A stretch of 41,493 bases of DNA from NCBI GenBank assembly GCA_016930575.1, contig JAFGGL010000057.1, positions 1 through 41,493 on the forward strand, given 5' to 3'. This DNA comes from Clostridiales bacterium (lineage in GTDB: Bacteria > Bacillota > Clostridia > Christensenellales > Aristaeellaceae). Made by a program: the position numbers and the translations under genes. Of the stretch, positions 18,390 to 26,205 are shown piece by piece (position 1 is the stretch's first letter; every line of letters starts with the position of its first letter). The notes beneath the pieces were generated by a model that saw nothing but the letters and a program-made list of their open reading frames with translations, made no database searches and was not told the origin of the DNA.

Positions 18390-19097
18390 ATGGGAAACAT
18401 GCACAGCGTCAGTAAATGGCTGTTCAAGAACATAGCGGTATACTCGTTTTTCCGAACGCTATTATTTCCGATTCGCAAAAGGATTCGAATCGCTAGTTTC
18501 AACGTAAAATGGAGAAAAAAGAACCGGCATAATTTTACGACTGTAAATAATATGTTTCCTCTTGATAAAGTCAATGTGGGAAACGGTACTTACGGTGAAC
18601 TCAACGTACATGCATTCGGCGATGAAAACGAAGGGCTTTCGATCGGCAATTATTGCTCTATCGCAGAAAACGTTCATTTTTTACTTGGAGGAAACCATCC
18701 GATGGATACATTGTCCACGTATCCGTTCAGAGAATATATTTTAAAAACTGCTTCGGAAAAGCTGCTTGTTCATCAGACAGGATCAAAGGGAACTATCACT
18801 GTTTCTGACGATGTTTGGATCGGTCATGGTACAATAGTTTTATCAGGCGTACATATCGGGCAAGGAGCTGTGATCGGAGCCGGGAGTATCGTTACCAAAG
18901 ATATACCGCCGTATGCCATATTCGCCGGAGGGAATGTGCGAAGATTCAGGTTTGAACAAGATGTTATAGACAAGATGGTCCACATTCATTATGCGGGATT
19001 CGGCGAAAAGGAACTTGAGAAGTTGAAAGGAATAATTGATCAACCTGTTACTGAAAAAAACGTTGATGAAATTATCGAATTGTTACGTAATCCATAG
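18390..19097 (+). CDS. CatB-type hexapeptide O-acetyltransferase
   Basis: A 235-residue left-handed beta-helix acyltransferase of the xenobiotic/CatB type. The hexapeptide pattern is visible in LSIGNYCSIAENVHFLLGGNH, followed after a loop by VSDDVWIGHGTIVLSGVHIGQGAVIGAGSIVTKDIPPYAIFAGG. The His of GGNHPMD corresponds to the family's catalytic histidine. In capsule loci these enzymes O-acetylate a sugar of the repeat unit using acetyl-CoA. The gene is directly adjacent to the glycosyltransferase stop. The first ~60 residues are basic and not part of the helix. Confidence 0.87.
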   Translation: MGNMHSVSKWLFKNIAVYSFFRTLLFPIRKRIRIASFNVKWRKKNRHNFTTVNNMFPLDKVNVGNGTYGELNVHAFGDENEGLSIGNYCSIAENVHFLLGGNHPMDTLSTYPFREYILKTASEKLLVHQTGSKGTITVSDDVWIGHGTIVLSGVHIGQGAVIGAGSIVTKDIPPYAIFAGGNVRRFRFEQDVIDKMVHIHYAGFGEKELEKLKGIIDQPVTEKNVDEIIELLRNP

Positions 19098-19101
19098 TAA
19101 A

Positions 19102-19160
19102 ATTGCTGATTATGAGAGGCTTTTGGTGCATACAAGTCCAAAACTTATAAGCCTAGCAAT
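19102..19160 (+). promoter_or_regulatory. Interrupted hairpin upstream of rmlA
   Basis: ATTGCT (19102-19107), AGGCTT (19117-19122) and TTGG (19123-19126) pair in order with CCAA (19138-19141), AAGCCT (19149-19154) and AGCAAT (19155-19160), leaving an asymmetric bulge. There is no T tract after it, so it is not a classical terminator. It ends about 18 bases before the start of rmlA and could be a leader structure or RNA-processing site; function is inferred. Confidence 0.4.
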
Positions 19161-19178
19161 GTTGAAAGGGGATTCCAT

Positions 19179-20063
19179 ATGAAAGGAATTATTCTTGCCG
19201 GAGGCGCCGGGACCAGGTTGTATCCGCTTACAATGGTAACGTCGAAGCAACTGCTGCCGGTATACGATAAGCCGATGATCTATTACCCGCTTTCCACCCT
19301 GATGCTGGCGGGTATACAGGATATCCTGATCATCTCCACACCGACCGATACGTCGCGTTTTCAGGATTTACTGGGAAACGGAAGCGAATTCGGCGTGAAG
19401 TTCTCCTACAAGGTACAGCCATCGCCGGACGGACTGGCGCAGGCGTTTCTGATCGGAGAGGAGTTTATCGGCGACGATCTGTGCGCGATGATACTGGGCG
19501 ATAACATCTTCTACGGCAACGGTCTTTCGGCCAATCTGAAAGCCGCCGTGAGTAATGCTGAACGGGGGATTGCTACCATCTTCGGCTATTACGTGGACGA
19601 TCCGGAACGTTTTGGCGTTGTGGAGTTTGATCAAAACGGCAAGGTGCTCTCTGTGGAAGAAAAGCCAGAGCACCCCAAATCGAACTACTGCATCACCGGT
19701 TTGTATTTCTATGACAACAGGGTTGCGAAGTTTGCCAAGCAGGTAAAGCCAAGCAACCGGGGGGAGCTGGAAATCACATCGCTGAACGATCTGTATTTGC
19801 AGAGCGGTTCGCTGCATGTGAAACTTCTAGGCCGCGGCTACGCGTGGCTGGATACCGGCACCATGGACAGCTTGGTGGATGCGGCGGACTTTATCCGTAT
19901 GATCGAGAAAAGGCAGGGGATCAAAATCTCAGCTCCGGAAGAAATCGCGTTCCATAACGGTTGGATAGGCAGGGAGCAGCTTTTGGTCGCGGCGAAAAAA
20001 TACGGGAAATCTCCCTATGGTAAACATTTGCAAAACGTAGCAGATGGTAAACTGCAATACTAG
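19179..20063 (+). CDS. rfbA: Glucose-1-phosphate thymidylyltransferase (RmlA)
   Basis: A 294-residue nucleotidyltransferase of normal RmlA length. It makes dTDP-glucose from dTTP and glucose 1-phosphate. The N-terminal [11 protein letters not shown] signature, [27 protein letters not shown] (metal-binding Asp), [17 protein letters not shown] and [11 protein letters not shown] are all present. AAAGGGG lies at good spacing before the ATG. It opens the nucleotide-sugar block rmlA-rmlC-rmlB, and base composition returns to GC-richer from here on. Confidence 0.97.
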   Translation: MKGIILAGGAGTRLYPLTMVTSKQLLPVYDKPMIYYPLSTLMLAGIQDILIISTPTDTSRFQDLLGNGSEFGVKFSYKVQPSPDGLAQAFLIGEEFIGDDLCAMILGDNIFYGNGLSANLKAAVSNAERGIATIFGYYVDDPERFGVVEFDQNGKVLSVEEKPEHPKSNYCITGLYFYDNRVAKFAKQVKPSNRGELEITSLNDLYLQSGSLHVKLLGRGYAWLDTGTMDSLVDAADFIRMIEKRQGIKISAPEEIAFHNGWIGREQLLVAAKKYGKSPYGKHLQNVADGKLQY

Positions 20064-20087
20064 GGAAGCTGTGAGGAGGACTAACAA

Positions 20088-20645
20088 TTGGAGAAATTCA
20101 ACACCGGATTACCCGGCGTGTATCGCTTGCAGCCCGTTGTTTTCGGCGATGATCGCGGGTATTTTGTAGAAACCTATAACCGGGATATGTTCGCCAGCCT
20201 GGGCATTCACAACGTGTTTGTGCAGGATAATCAATCCTTCACACAGAAAAAACACACATTGCGCGGTATACATTTCCAGAAAAATCCGATGGCGCAGGCT
20301 AAGCTGGTGCGTGCCATGCAGGGCGCTGTGATGGATGTGGTTGTAGATCTGCGTAAGGAAAGCCCTAACTACCTAATGTGGACGGCGATTGAACTGTCGG
20401 GAGAGAACAAGCAGATGCTCTTTATTCCCCCCGGCTTTGGCCACGGATTTATAACGCTGACCGACAACGTTGTTTTCTGCTACAAGGTCGACGCTTTCTA
20501 CAGCAAGGAATGCGACCGCAGTATCCGTTACGACGATCCGCAAATCGGTGTGGACTGGAACGTGCTGCATCCAATTCTGTCCGGAAAGGATGAAAACGCG
20601 CCTTTCCTTAAAGACAGCGATTGTAATTTCATCTACGAAGGATAA
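20088..20645 (+). CDS. rfbC: dTDP-4-dehydrorhamnose 3,5-epimerase (RmlC)
   Basis: A 185-residue cupin-fold epimerase of usual length that converts dTDP-4-keto-6-deoxyglucose to dTDP-4-keto-L-rhamnose. Seen: GYFVETYNRDMFASLGI, the DNQSFTQKKHTLRGIHFQ segment with the catalytic His, VDLRKESPNY, and PPGFGHGF. The start is TTG at 20088 with a strong GAGGAGG just upstream; no ATG is suitably placed. It follows rmlA by 24 bp. The presence of the 3,5-epimerase implies an L-configured 6-deoxy sugar product. Confidence 0.95.
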   Translation: MEKFNTGLPGVYRLQPVVFGDDRGYFVETYNRDMFASLGIHNVFVQDNQSFTQKKHTLRGIHFQKNPMAQAKLVRAMQGAVMDVVVDLRKESPNYLMWTAIELSGENKQMLFIPPGFGHGFITLTDNVVFCYKVDAFYSKECDRSIRYDDPQIGVDWNVLHPILSGKDENAPFLKDSDCNFIYEG

Positions 20646-20693
20646 ACGGCGCTTATCGGTAAAGCGCGACCAACAGTAAGGAAGATACGAGAC

Positions 20694-21713
20694 ATGACAA
20701 TGATCGTAACCGGCGGTGCCGGATTTATCGGCGGCAATTTCGTTTATTACCAGTTACAAAACTTCCCGCAGGATCGCGTGGTGTGCTTTGACAACCTCAC
20801 GTATGCTGGCAATCTGAAAACGCTTGATGAAGCGATGAAAAACGATAATTTCCGTTTCGTTAAGGGCAATATTGCCGATCGCGAAGCTGTGTTTCAGCTG
20901 TTTGAAGAAGAGAAACCGGATATCGTGGTCAACTTTGCAGCCGAGTCCCATGTGGACCGCTCAATTGAAGACCCGGGCATTTTTTTGACGACCAATATTA
21001 TGGGCACGCAGGTGCTGATGGACGTCTGCCGCAAGTACGGTGTCGGGCGTTTTCATCAGGTGGGTACGGACGAGGTCTACGGCGACTTGCCGCTGGATAG
21101 GCCGGATTTATTTTTTACCGAAAATACGCCTATCCATACATCCAGTCCGTACAGCGCGTCCAAAGCAGCGGCCGATTTACTGGTGCTGGCGTATCATCGA
21201 ACGTTCGGCATGCCGGTCACCATTACCCGCTGCTCAAACAACTATGGGCCCTTCCATTTCCCGGAGAAGCTCATTCCGCTGATGATCACCCGTGCGATGG
21301 GAGACGAGAGCTTGCCAGTGTACGGCGCCGGGGAAAATGTGCGTGATTGGCTCTATGTGGAGGATCATTGCTCAGCCATCGATCTGGTGGCGCGCAAAGG
21401 GCGCGTTGGTGAAGTGTATAACATCGGGTCGCACAACGAGCGCACCAACCTGCAGGTCGTTAAAGCAATTTTGGCGGAGTTGAAGAAACCCGAGAGCCTG
21501 ATTTGCTTTGTGAAGGACCGGCCTGGGCATGACCGCCGCTACGCTATCGACTCGTCCAAACTGCAAAACGAATTAGGTTGGCAGGCGAAGACGGATTTTG
21601 ACGAAGGGATCCGCAAAACGGTACGCTGGTACCAGGACAACCAATCCTGGTGGCGGGAAATCCTGCAGGGCAGCTATCGGGATTACTACACCAATATGTA
21701 CGGCAACCGCTAA
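20694..21713 (+). CDS. rfbB: dTDP-glucose 4,6-dehydratase (RmlB)
   Basis: A 339-residue extended SDR of normal length that makes dTDP-4-keto-6-deoxyglucose using bound NAD. The NAD loop TGGAGFIGGNF, AAESHVDRSI, the catalytic GTDEVYGDL, YSASKAA (Tyr-x3-Lys), NNYGPFHFPEKLIPL and DHCSAIDLV motifs match RmlB well. AAGGAAG lies upstream of the ATG. Its product can go to RmlC or directly to an aminotransferase; no RmlD reductase gene is found in the window. Confidence 0.96.
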   Translation: MTMIVTGGAGFIGGNFVYYQLQNFPQDRVVCFDNLTYAGNLKTLDEAMKNDNFRFVKGNIADREAVFQLFEEEKPDIVVNFAAESHVDRSIEDPGIFLTTNIMGTQVLMDVCRKYGVGRFHQVGTDEVYGDLPLDRPDLFFTENTPIHTSSPYSASKAAADLLVLAYHRTFGMPVTITRCSNNYGPFHFPEKLIPLMITRAMGDESLPVYGAGENVRDWLYVEDHCSAIDLVARKGRVGEVYNIGSHNERTNLQVVKAILAELKKPESLICFVKDRPGHDRRYAIDSSKLQNELGWQAKTDFDEGIRKTVRWYQDNQSWWREILQGSYRDYYTNMYGNR

Positions 21714-21750
21714 AAAATCAACACACCGCAATATGATGGAGGATTAACTG

Positions 21751-22899
21751 ATGGCTATTCAACTGTTTGTTCCGACGTTTGATGTCGACGCCTGCCTTTC
21801 CGAGATTCGCGAATGCCTGGATAAAGGCTGGACGGGTATGGGCTTTAAAACCGTCGAGATTGAAAAGGCGTGGTGCCAATACACCGGATTTCCGTATTCG
21901 TGCTATATAAACTCCAACACCGCCGGTTTGAATATGGCGGTTGAGATTCTGAAGATGCAAAACGGCTGGGTAGACGACGATGAAATCATTACAACCCCGC
22001 TTACGTTTGTTTCAACGAACCATGCGATACTTCTTGGGGAAATGAGGGCGGTTTTTGCGGACGTGGACGATACTCTCTGTTTAGATCCTGAGGAAATCGA
22101 GAAGAAGATCACAGACCGGACCCGTGCGGTGATGTACGTGGGTTTCGGCGGCAATACAGGCCGCTATGAAGACGTTGTCGCGCTGTGTAAAAAGCATAAC
22201 TTGAGATTGATTCTGGACGCGGCGCATATGGCCGGCACGCGGCTCAATGGCGTGATACCGGGCAGGGAAGCCGACGCGGTGATCTACTCCTTCCAGGCGG
22301 TGAAAAACCTGCCAACCGGCGACAGCGGCATGATTTGCTTTATGGACGAGGAATACGCCAGGATCGTGCGAAAACTGGCATGGCTTGGCATCAATAAGGA
22401 TACCTACACCAGAACCGTCAGCGAAGGCGGCATGTATAAATGGAAGTACGATGTGGAGTACGTCGGTTATAAGTACAACGGCAACGCCTTGATGGCGGCC
22501 GTTGCCCTGGCGCAACTGCCGCATCTGGATAGCGACAACGCCTACCGTCGTCAACTGTCGCAGTTGTACACAGAGGGGTTAATAACCTGCGGTGACAAAG
22601 TCAAACTGATATCGGTGCCGGAAGGGTGTGAATCGGCGCAGCATTTGTTCCAGATTATGGTGGAAGACAGGGACGGCCTGATGGCCTACCTCAACTCACA
22701 CGAGATCTATCCCGGCGTGCATTATGTGGATAACATTGAATACAGCATGTACCGTTATGCCGAGGGCACCTGTCCCAACGCTCGTTATGCCAGCGACCAT
22801 ATTATTTCCCTACCGCTTCACATGCGGCTGACCCGCGAGGATGTGCAAACGGTCGTTGATACAATTCTCTCATTCGTCAATTACAGGATGAAGATATGA
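21751..22899 (+). CDS. DegT/DnrJ/EryC1 family sugar aminotransferase
   Basis: A 382-residue PLP-dependent aminotransferase of the nucleotide-sugar type. The PLP-Asp is in LILDAAHMAGT, and the Schiff-base Lys is in SFQAVKNLPTGDSGMICF, where Asp replaces the common Glu of the GEGG segment. Family members transfer an amino group from glutamate to C3 or C4 of a keto-sugar nucleotide. The position after rmlA-rmlC-rmlB and directly before an acetyltransferase (ATGA overlap) points to a 4-amino-4,6-dideoxyhexose made from a dTDP-4-keto sugar, analogous to WecE/VioA/PerA-type reactions. Regiochemistry is inferred. Confidence 0.9.
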   Translation: MAIQLFVPTFDVDACLSEIRECLDKGWTGMGFKTVEIEKAWCQYTGFPYSCYINSNTAGLNMAVEILKMQNGWVDDDEIITTPLTFVSTNHAILLGEMRAVFADVDDTLCLDPEEIEKKITDRTRAVMYVGFGGNTGRYEDVVALCKKHNLRLILDAAHMAGTRLNGVIPGREADAVIYSFQAVKNLPTGDSGMICFMDEEYARIVRKLAWLGINKDTYTRTVSEGGMYKWKYDVEYVGYKYNGNALMAAVALAQLPHLDSDNAYRRQLSQLYTEGLITCGDKVKLISVPEGCESAQHLFQIMVEDRDGLMAYLNSHEIYPGVHYVDNIEYSMYRYAEGTCPNARYASDHIISLPLHMRLTREDVQTVVDTILSFVNYRMKI

Positions 22900-23420
22900 G
22901 TACGCTGCATATTCGTCCCATCACTATCGAGGATACGGACAATATCGTTAAATGGCGCAACTCCCGGGACGTTCGTGAAAATCTTTTTACACAGACGGAG
23001 CTTACCGCTGAGCAGCACCTGCAGTGGCTACAACATTATGTTTATCCAGGGCTATGTCGACAGTTCATCGTTGAAGTCGAAGATGATGGCATCAAAACTC
23101 CGATTGGTACAACATTCATAAAAAACATAGATGTCGAAAAAAAAACGGGTGAGTTTGGCATATTCATTGGTGAATCTGCTGCGAAAGGTCGTGGTTATGG
23201 CTCTCAAGCTACACGTCATATTCTCACCTATGCTTTTGATGAATTGAAACTTCGACAGGTAAGCTTGTCGGTATTTTCTGACAACGAGGGCGCTGTTTAT
23301 ATCTATCGAAAACTTGGGTTTCGTACGGAAGAAGTACAACATATGAAGTTTCCCGGCATGAGAAGAAGCAGGACAGTTTTGTTTATGACGCTTGCCAGAG
23401 AACAATGGAAGAAGAGTTGA
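22896..23420 (+). CDS. GNAT N-acetyltransferase, probably acting on an amino sugar
   Basis: A 174-residue RimJ/PseH-like GNAT protein. IRPITIEDTDNIVKWRNSRDVRENLF is the typical N-terminal helix pair of the group; acetyl-CoA binding is marked by IGESAAKGRGYGSQATRHIL; the C-terminal RKLGFRTEE follows. It overlaps the aminotransferase by four bases, implying coupled translation, so it most likely N-acetylates the amino sugar made by that enzyme. An alternative is a general ribosomal-protein-type acetyltransferase, made less likely by context. The 3' half is AT-richer than its neighbours. Confidence 0.85.
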   Translation: MSTLHIRPITIEDTDNIVKWRNSRDVRENLFTQTELTAEQHLQWLQHYVYPGLCRQFIVEVEDDGIKTPIGTTFIKNIDVEKKTGEFGIFIGESAAKGRGYGSQATRHILTYAFDELKLRQVSLSVFSDNEGAVYIYRKLGFRTEEVQHMKFPGMRRSRTVLFMTLAREQWKKS

Positions 23421-23448
23421 AAGAGTATAGTAAGCCAACAAGAGGTGA

Positions 23449-24456
23449 ATGGTGATCAATACGTATTTAGTCACCGGCGCAGCCGGATTCATCGGATATC
23501 ATCTTGCCAAAAGACTGCTGGATGAAGGCTACGCGGTGGTTGGGTTTGACAATCTGAACGATTACTACGATGTGACGCTTAAAGAATGGCGTGTCCGGCA
23601 GCTTCAAAGCCAATCGGATGCGTTTACTTTCATCAAAGGCGATATTGCGGATGAGCAGACAGTGGGAACCATATTCGCAGAATATCAGCCTGATGCCGTG
23701 GCGCATCTGGCGGCGCAGGCTGGCGTGCGGTATTCCATCCAAAACCCCCGCACGTATATCGATTCTAACATCATCGGTTTTTTCAATATTCTGGAATCCT
23801 GCCGGCATCATCCCTTGAAGCACTTGGTGTACGCCTCGTCGTCTTCTGTGTACGGAAACCAGGAAAAGACGCCGTTTTCCGTGTCGGACAACGTAGACCA
23901 CCCCGTCAGCCTGTACGCTGCGACCAAGAAATCCAACGAACTGATGGCGTACACTTATGCGCACCTTTACGGCATTCCCTGCACGGGCCTGCGGTTCTTT
24001 ACCGTATATGGGCCGGCGGGCCGCCCGGATATGGCGTACTTCGGTTTTACGCGGAAGATATTAAACGGCGAGACCATCCAAGTGTTCAACCACGGCGACC
24101 TCTACCGTGATTTCACCTATATCGACGATGTTATCGACTGCGTATGCAGGGTGCTGTCTTCGCCTCCGCAGGGAGAGGATCCGGCGAAGATATATAATAT
24201 CGGCAATAATAAACCCGTAAACCTATTACACTTCATTGAGGTGCTGGAGCATGCGCTGTCCGGCGTTTATAACCGCGAGATCTGCGCTAGAAAGGAATTT
24301 CTGCCCATGCAGGCGGGAGACGTCTACCAGACCTATGCCGATGTGGATGACCTGGTTCGTGATTTCGCATTCAAACCGTCCACACCCATTGAGACAGGAC
24401 TTGAAGAATTCGCTAAATGGTATCATGCGTTTTATATGGACAGAACTGAGCGCTGA
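23449..24456 (+). CDS. NAD-dependent epimerase, UDP-glucuronate 4-epimerase-like
   Basis: A 335-residue extended SDR. TGAAGFIGYHLAKRLL binds NAD; HLAAQAGVRYSIQNP, YASSSSVYGNQEKTPFS, YAATKKSNELMA (Tyr-x3-Lys) and TVYGPAGRPDMAYFGFTRKI are hallmarks of UDP-glucuronate 4-epimerases of capsule loci (Cap1J/WcaG type). It would supply UDP-galacturonate from UDP-glucuronate; no UDP-glucose dehydrogenase is in the window, so the precursor must come from elsewhere. The ATG at 23449 follows AAGAGGTG closely; GTG at 23452 is an alternative. It is the last plus-strand gene of the main operon. Confidence 0.9.
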   Translation: MVINTYLVTGAAGFIGYHLAKRLLDEGYAVVGFDNLNDYYDVTLKEWRVRQLQSQSDAFTFIKGDIADEQTVGTIFAEYQPDAVAHLAAQAGVRYSIQNPRTYIDSNIIGFFNILESCRHHPLKHLVYASSSSVYGNQEKTPFSVSDNVDHPVSLYAATKKSNELMAYTYAHLYGIPCTGLRFFTVYGPAGRPDMAYFGFTRKILNGETIQVFNHGDLYRDFTYIDDVIDCVCRVLSSPPQGEDPAKIYNIGNNKPVNLLHFIEVLEHALSGVYNREICARKEFLPMQAGDVYQTYADVDDLVRDFAFKPSTPIETGLEEFAKWYHAFYMDRTER

Positions 24457-24678
24457 ATGGTTAATCATATGCAATTTTACCGTTTCGGTTGAACTGTGAG
24501 TTTTGCGGAAACCAACCACCAGAAGAGAAAGAAACCATTACGAGATATATTCAAAACAACTGCAATTGTTTTAGGGATATCTGTAATTTTTGAATTTTCG
24601 GCATCTCAATGATCTTCTTTTTCCTGCTGAGTGTTCAGGATGATAAAGAGAAGGTTTCCAGCCTGCTGGTTGTCGTAC
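24457..24678. other. Gene-free spacer with two short overlapping frames
   Basis: This 222-bp spacer separates convergent genes. It holds no clear terminator. Two short plus-strand frames overlap by ATGA: GTG 24496 to 24612 (38 residues, one hydrophobic stretch) and ATG 24609 to 24709 (hydrophobic start MIFFFLLSV). They could be remains of a decayed membrane-protein gene, but nothing recognisable supports this. Confidence 0.3.
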
Positions 24679-25959
24679 TTAAGCCTTCATGCGGTTATGT
24701 TCTGCCTTAAGTATATAGGCGATGCTTGCGCACATGACGAGCGAAAGCTCATTGGAATAGAAGACCGTGTTAATGGAAAACAAAACAATAAACATCAGCC
24801 ATTGTAGCCACAGGTGCGGCTGTACGTCCCGGCGGAGTTGAAAAACACCCTTGGCCGCTTTATGGCCGATGACCCAGACGCCTCCGATAAAGCCAATGAG
24901 CCCGGCCAGACCAACGCCTGCCAGCAGATCCAGGAGTTCGCTGTGTTCGCCGATGATCTTGCCCGTGTTAAATGCGGAACCGACGAGAGGCGAGGCGAGA
25001 AAGCTGTCCGCAGATAATTTGTAGAAGTAGGCCCTCGACGGAGAGGCGATGACGCCGTTCATCGCGTCCAGTATGGAATTCATGCTTATGGAAACGCTTA
25101 CCAAGTCGTGTTCGGTCGCTATCTGCGCCGCCCATGTGACCAGGGACAGTCTGAACAAATACGTAAGGATGAAGAGAGGCAAAATCAATACAAACGATAC
25201 GGGGACCGACATTTTTCTAAAGATCCTGCGTAAAAGCGCGGACAGCAACTCTATGATCGTAATGACGGTGGCAAGGATGATTGCGTAGGAGTAGAAGGAT
25301 ATAACGATTACTATAAGGAGCAAAACATAGAAGGCAAGCATTCCGGCCCGTTTCCATCTGTTGCTGTTGATGATCCTGTATGCAACGACCGGAAGAAGCA
25401 ATACGGACATATATACAAACCCGAATCCGCCGATATTTTGCTGCATGATCGAATCCTTCAAGGCTTGTATTGTTCGATCCCCATTGCCCAGCACTCTCGA
25501 ATACAAACTGAATTGACCGGATTCCATGTAGTAAAACAAAAGCCAGAATATCGTGGTAAGGGCGGTGATCAGGACCACGATGAAAAATGCCGGGAATATC
25601 CACCTGTACAGCTTGGGATTGTTTTGTTCACCGGCATAGGCAAACCACAGCAGCGGGAACCAAAACATGACCTGCTGAACGTAAAAACCGGCCTTCGCAC
25701 TGCCGCCGCGATCCAGAAAGACCGCAAGAATCAACGGGAGTAGCGCGACCATCAAGATACGGGATATGAAAGAATGTGATTTTTCCTGCAATGTGTTTCC
25801 GTCGATGACGACGCCTATGCCGAATACCATTACCGCCAACGCACCGGTAACGGCGCGGCATGTCGTCTGTACGGCCGGCAGCAGCAGCCACACCATATAC
25901 AGAAGCATCGAAACATTGACGATTTCAGCAGAGATGCGCTTGTGCATAAATTTCATCAT
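24679..25959 (-). CDS. O-antigen ligase/Wzy-like membrane protein
   Basis: A 426-residue integral membrane protein with about ten to twelve hydrophobic segments and one long external loop (about residues 255-350). The GEHSELLDLLAGVGLAGLIGFIGGV segment after the loop matches the Wzy_C pattern of O-antigen ligases and polymerases. A longer frame exists up to 26268, but the extra N-terminal residues are unlike a membrane protein; the ATG at 25959 has GGGAGAG upstream and opens directly into MHKRISAEIVNVSMLLYMVWLLLP. It is transcribed against the main operon, so it may be a second polymerase or a ligase attaching polymer to the cell surface. Confidence 0.82.
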   Translation of the reverse strand: MMKFMHKRISAEIVNVSMLLYMVWLLLPAVQTTCRAVTGALAVMVFGIGVVIDGNTLQEKSHSFISRILMVALLPLILAVFLDRGGSAKAGFYVQQVMFWFPLLWFAYAGEQNNPKLYRWIFPAFFIVVLITALTTIFWLLFYYMESGQFSLYSRVLGNGDRTIQALKDSIMQQNIGGFGFVYMSVLLLPVVAYRIINSNRWKRAGMLAFYVLLLIVIVISFYSYAIILATVITIIELLSALLRRIFRKMSVPVSFVLILPLFILTYLFRLSLVTWAAQIATEHDLVSVSISMNSILDAMNGVIASPSRAYFYKLSADSFLASPLVGSAFNTGKIIGEHSELLDLLAGVGLAGLIGFIGGVWVIGHKAAKGVFQLRRDVQPHLWLQWLMFIVLFSINTVFYSNELSLVMCASIAYILKAEHNRMKA

Positions 25960-26034
25960 TATCGGCTCTCCCCATATCAATCCGTGCGTGATTATCAATA
26001 GCATTCGACATCCGCTCTTTCGCATCCTGCCATG

Positions 26035-26063
26035 TTGATTACACGTTGCGTATGGTATATACT
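26035..26063 (+). promoter_or_regulatory. Predicted promoter of the chain-length gene
   Basis: TTGATT (26035-26040) and TATACT (26058-26063) are 17 bp apart in the divergent region between the ligase-like and Wzz-like genes. The leader to the ATG at 26206 is about 140 bases. I found no convincing minus-strand promoter here. Confidence 0.5.
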
Positions 26064-26205
26064 TAGATAAAGAATGAATAACCCGGATTCGGAAGATTAT
26101 GCGTATTGGCAATTCCTGCGGATTTGTGATATGTTTTTTATGTACTGAAGGCAAATTTCTCATACGCATGGGATGAACGCAACATGGGAAGAGGGGAATA
26201 TTGAC

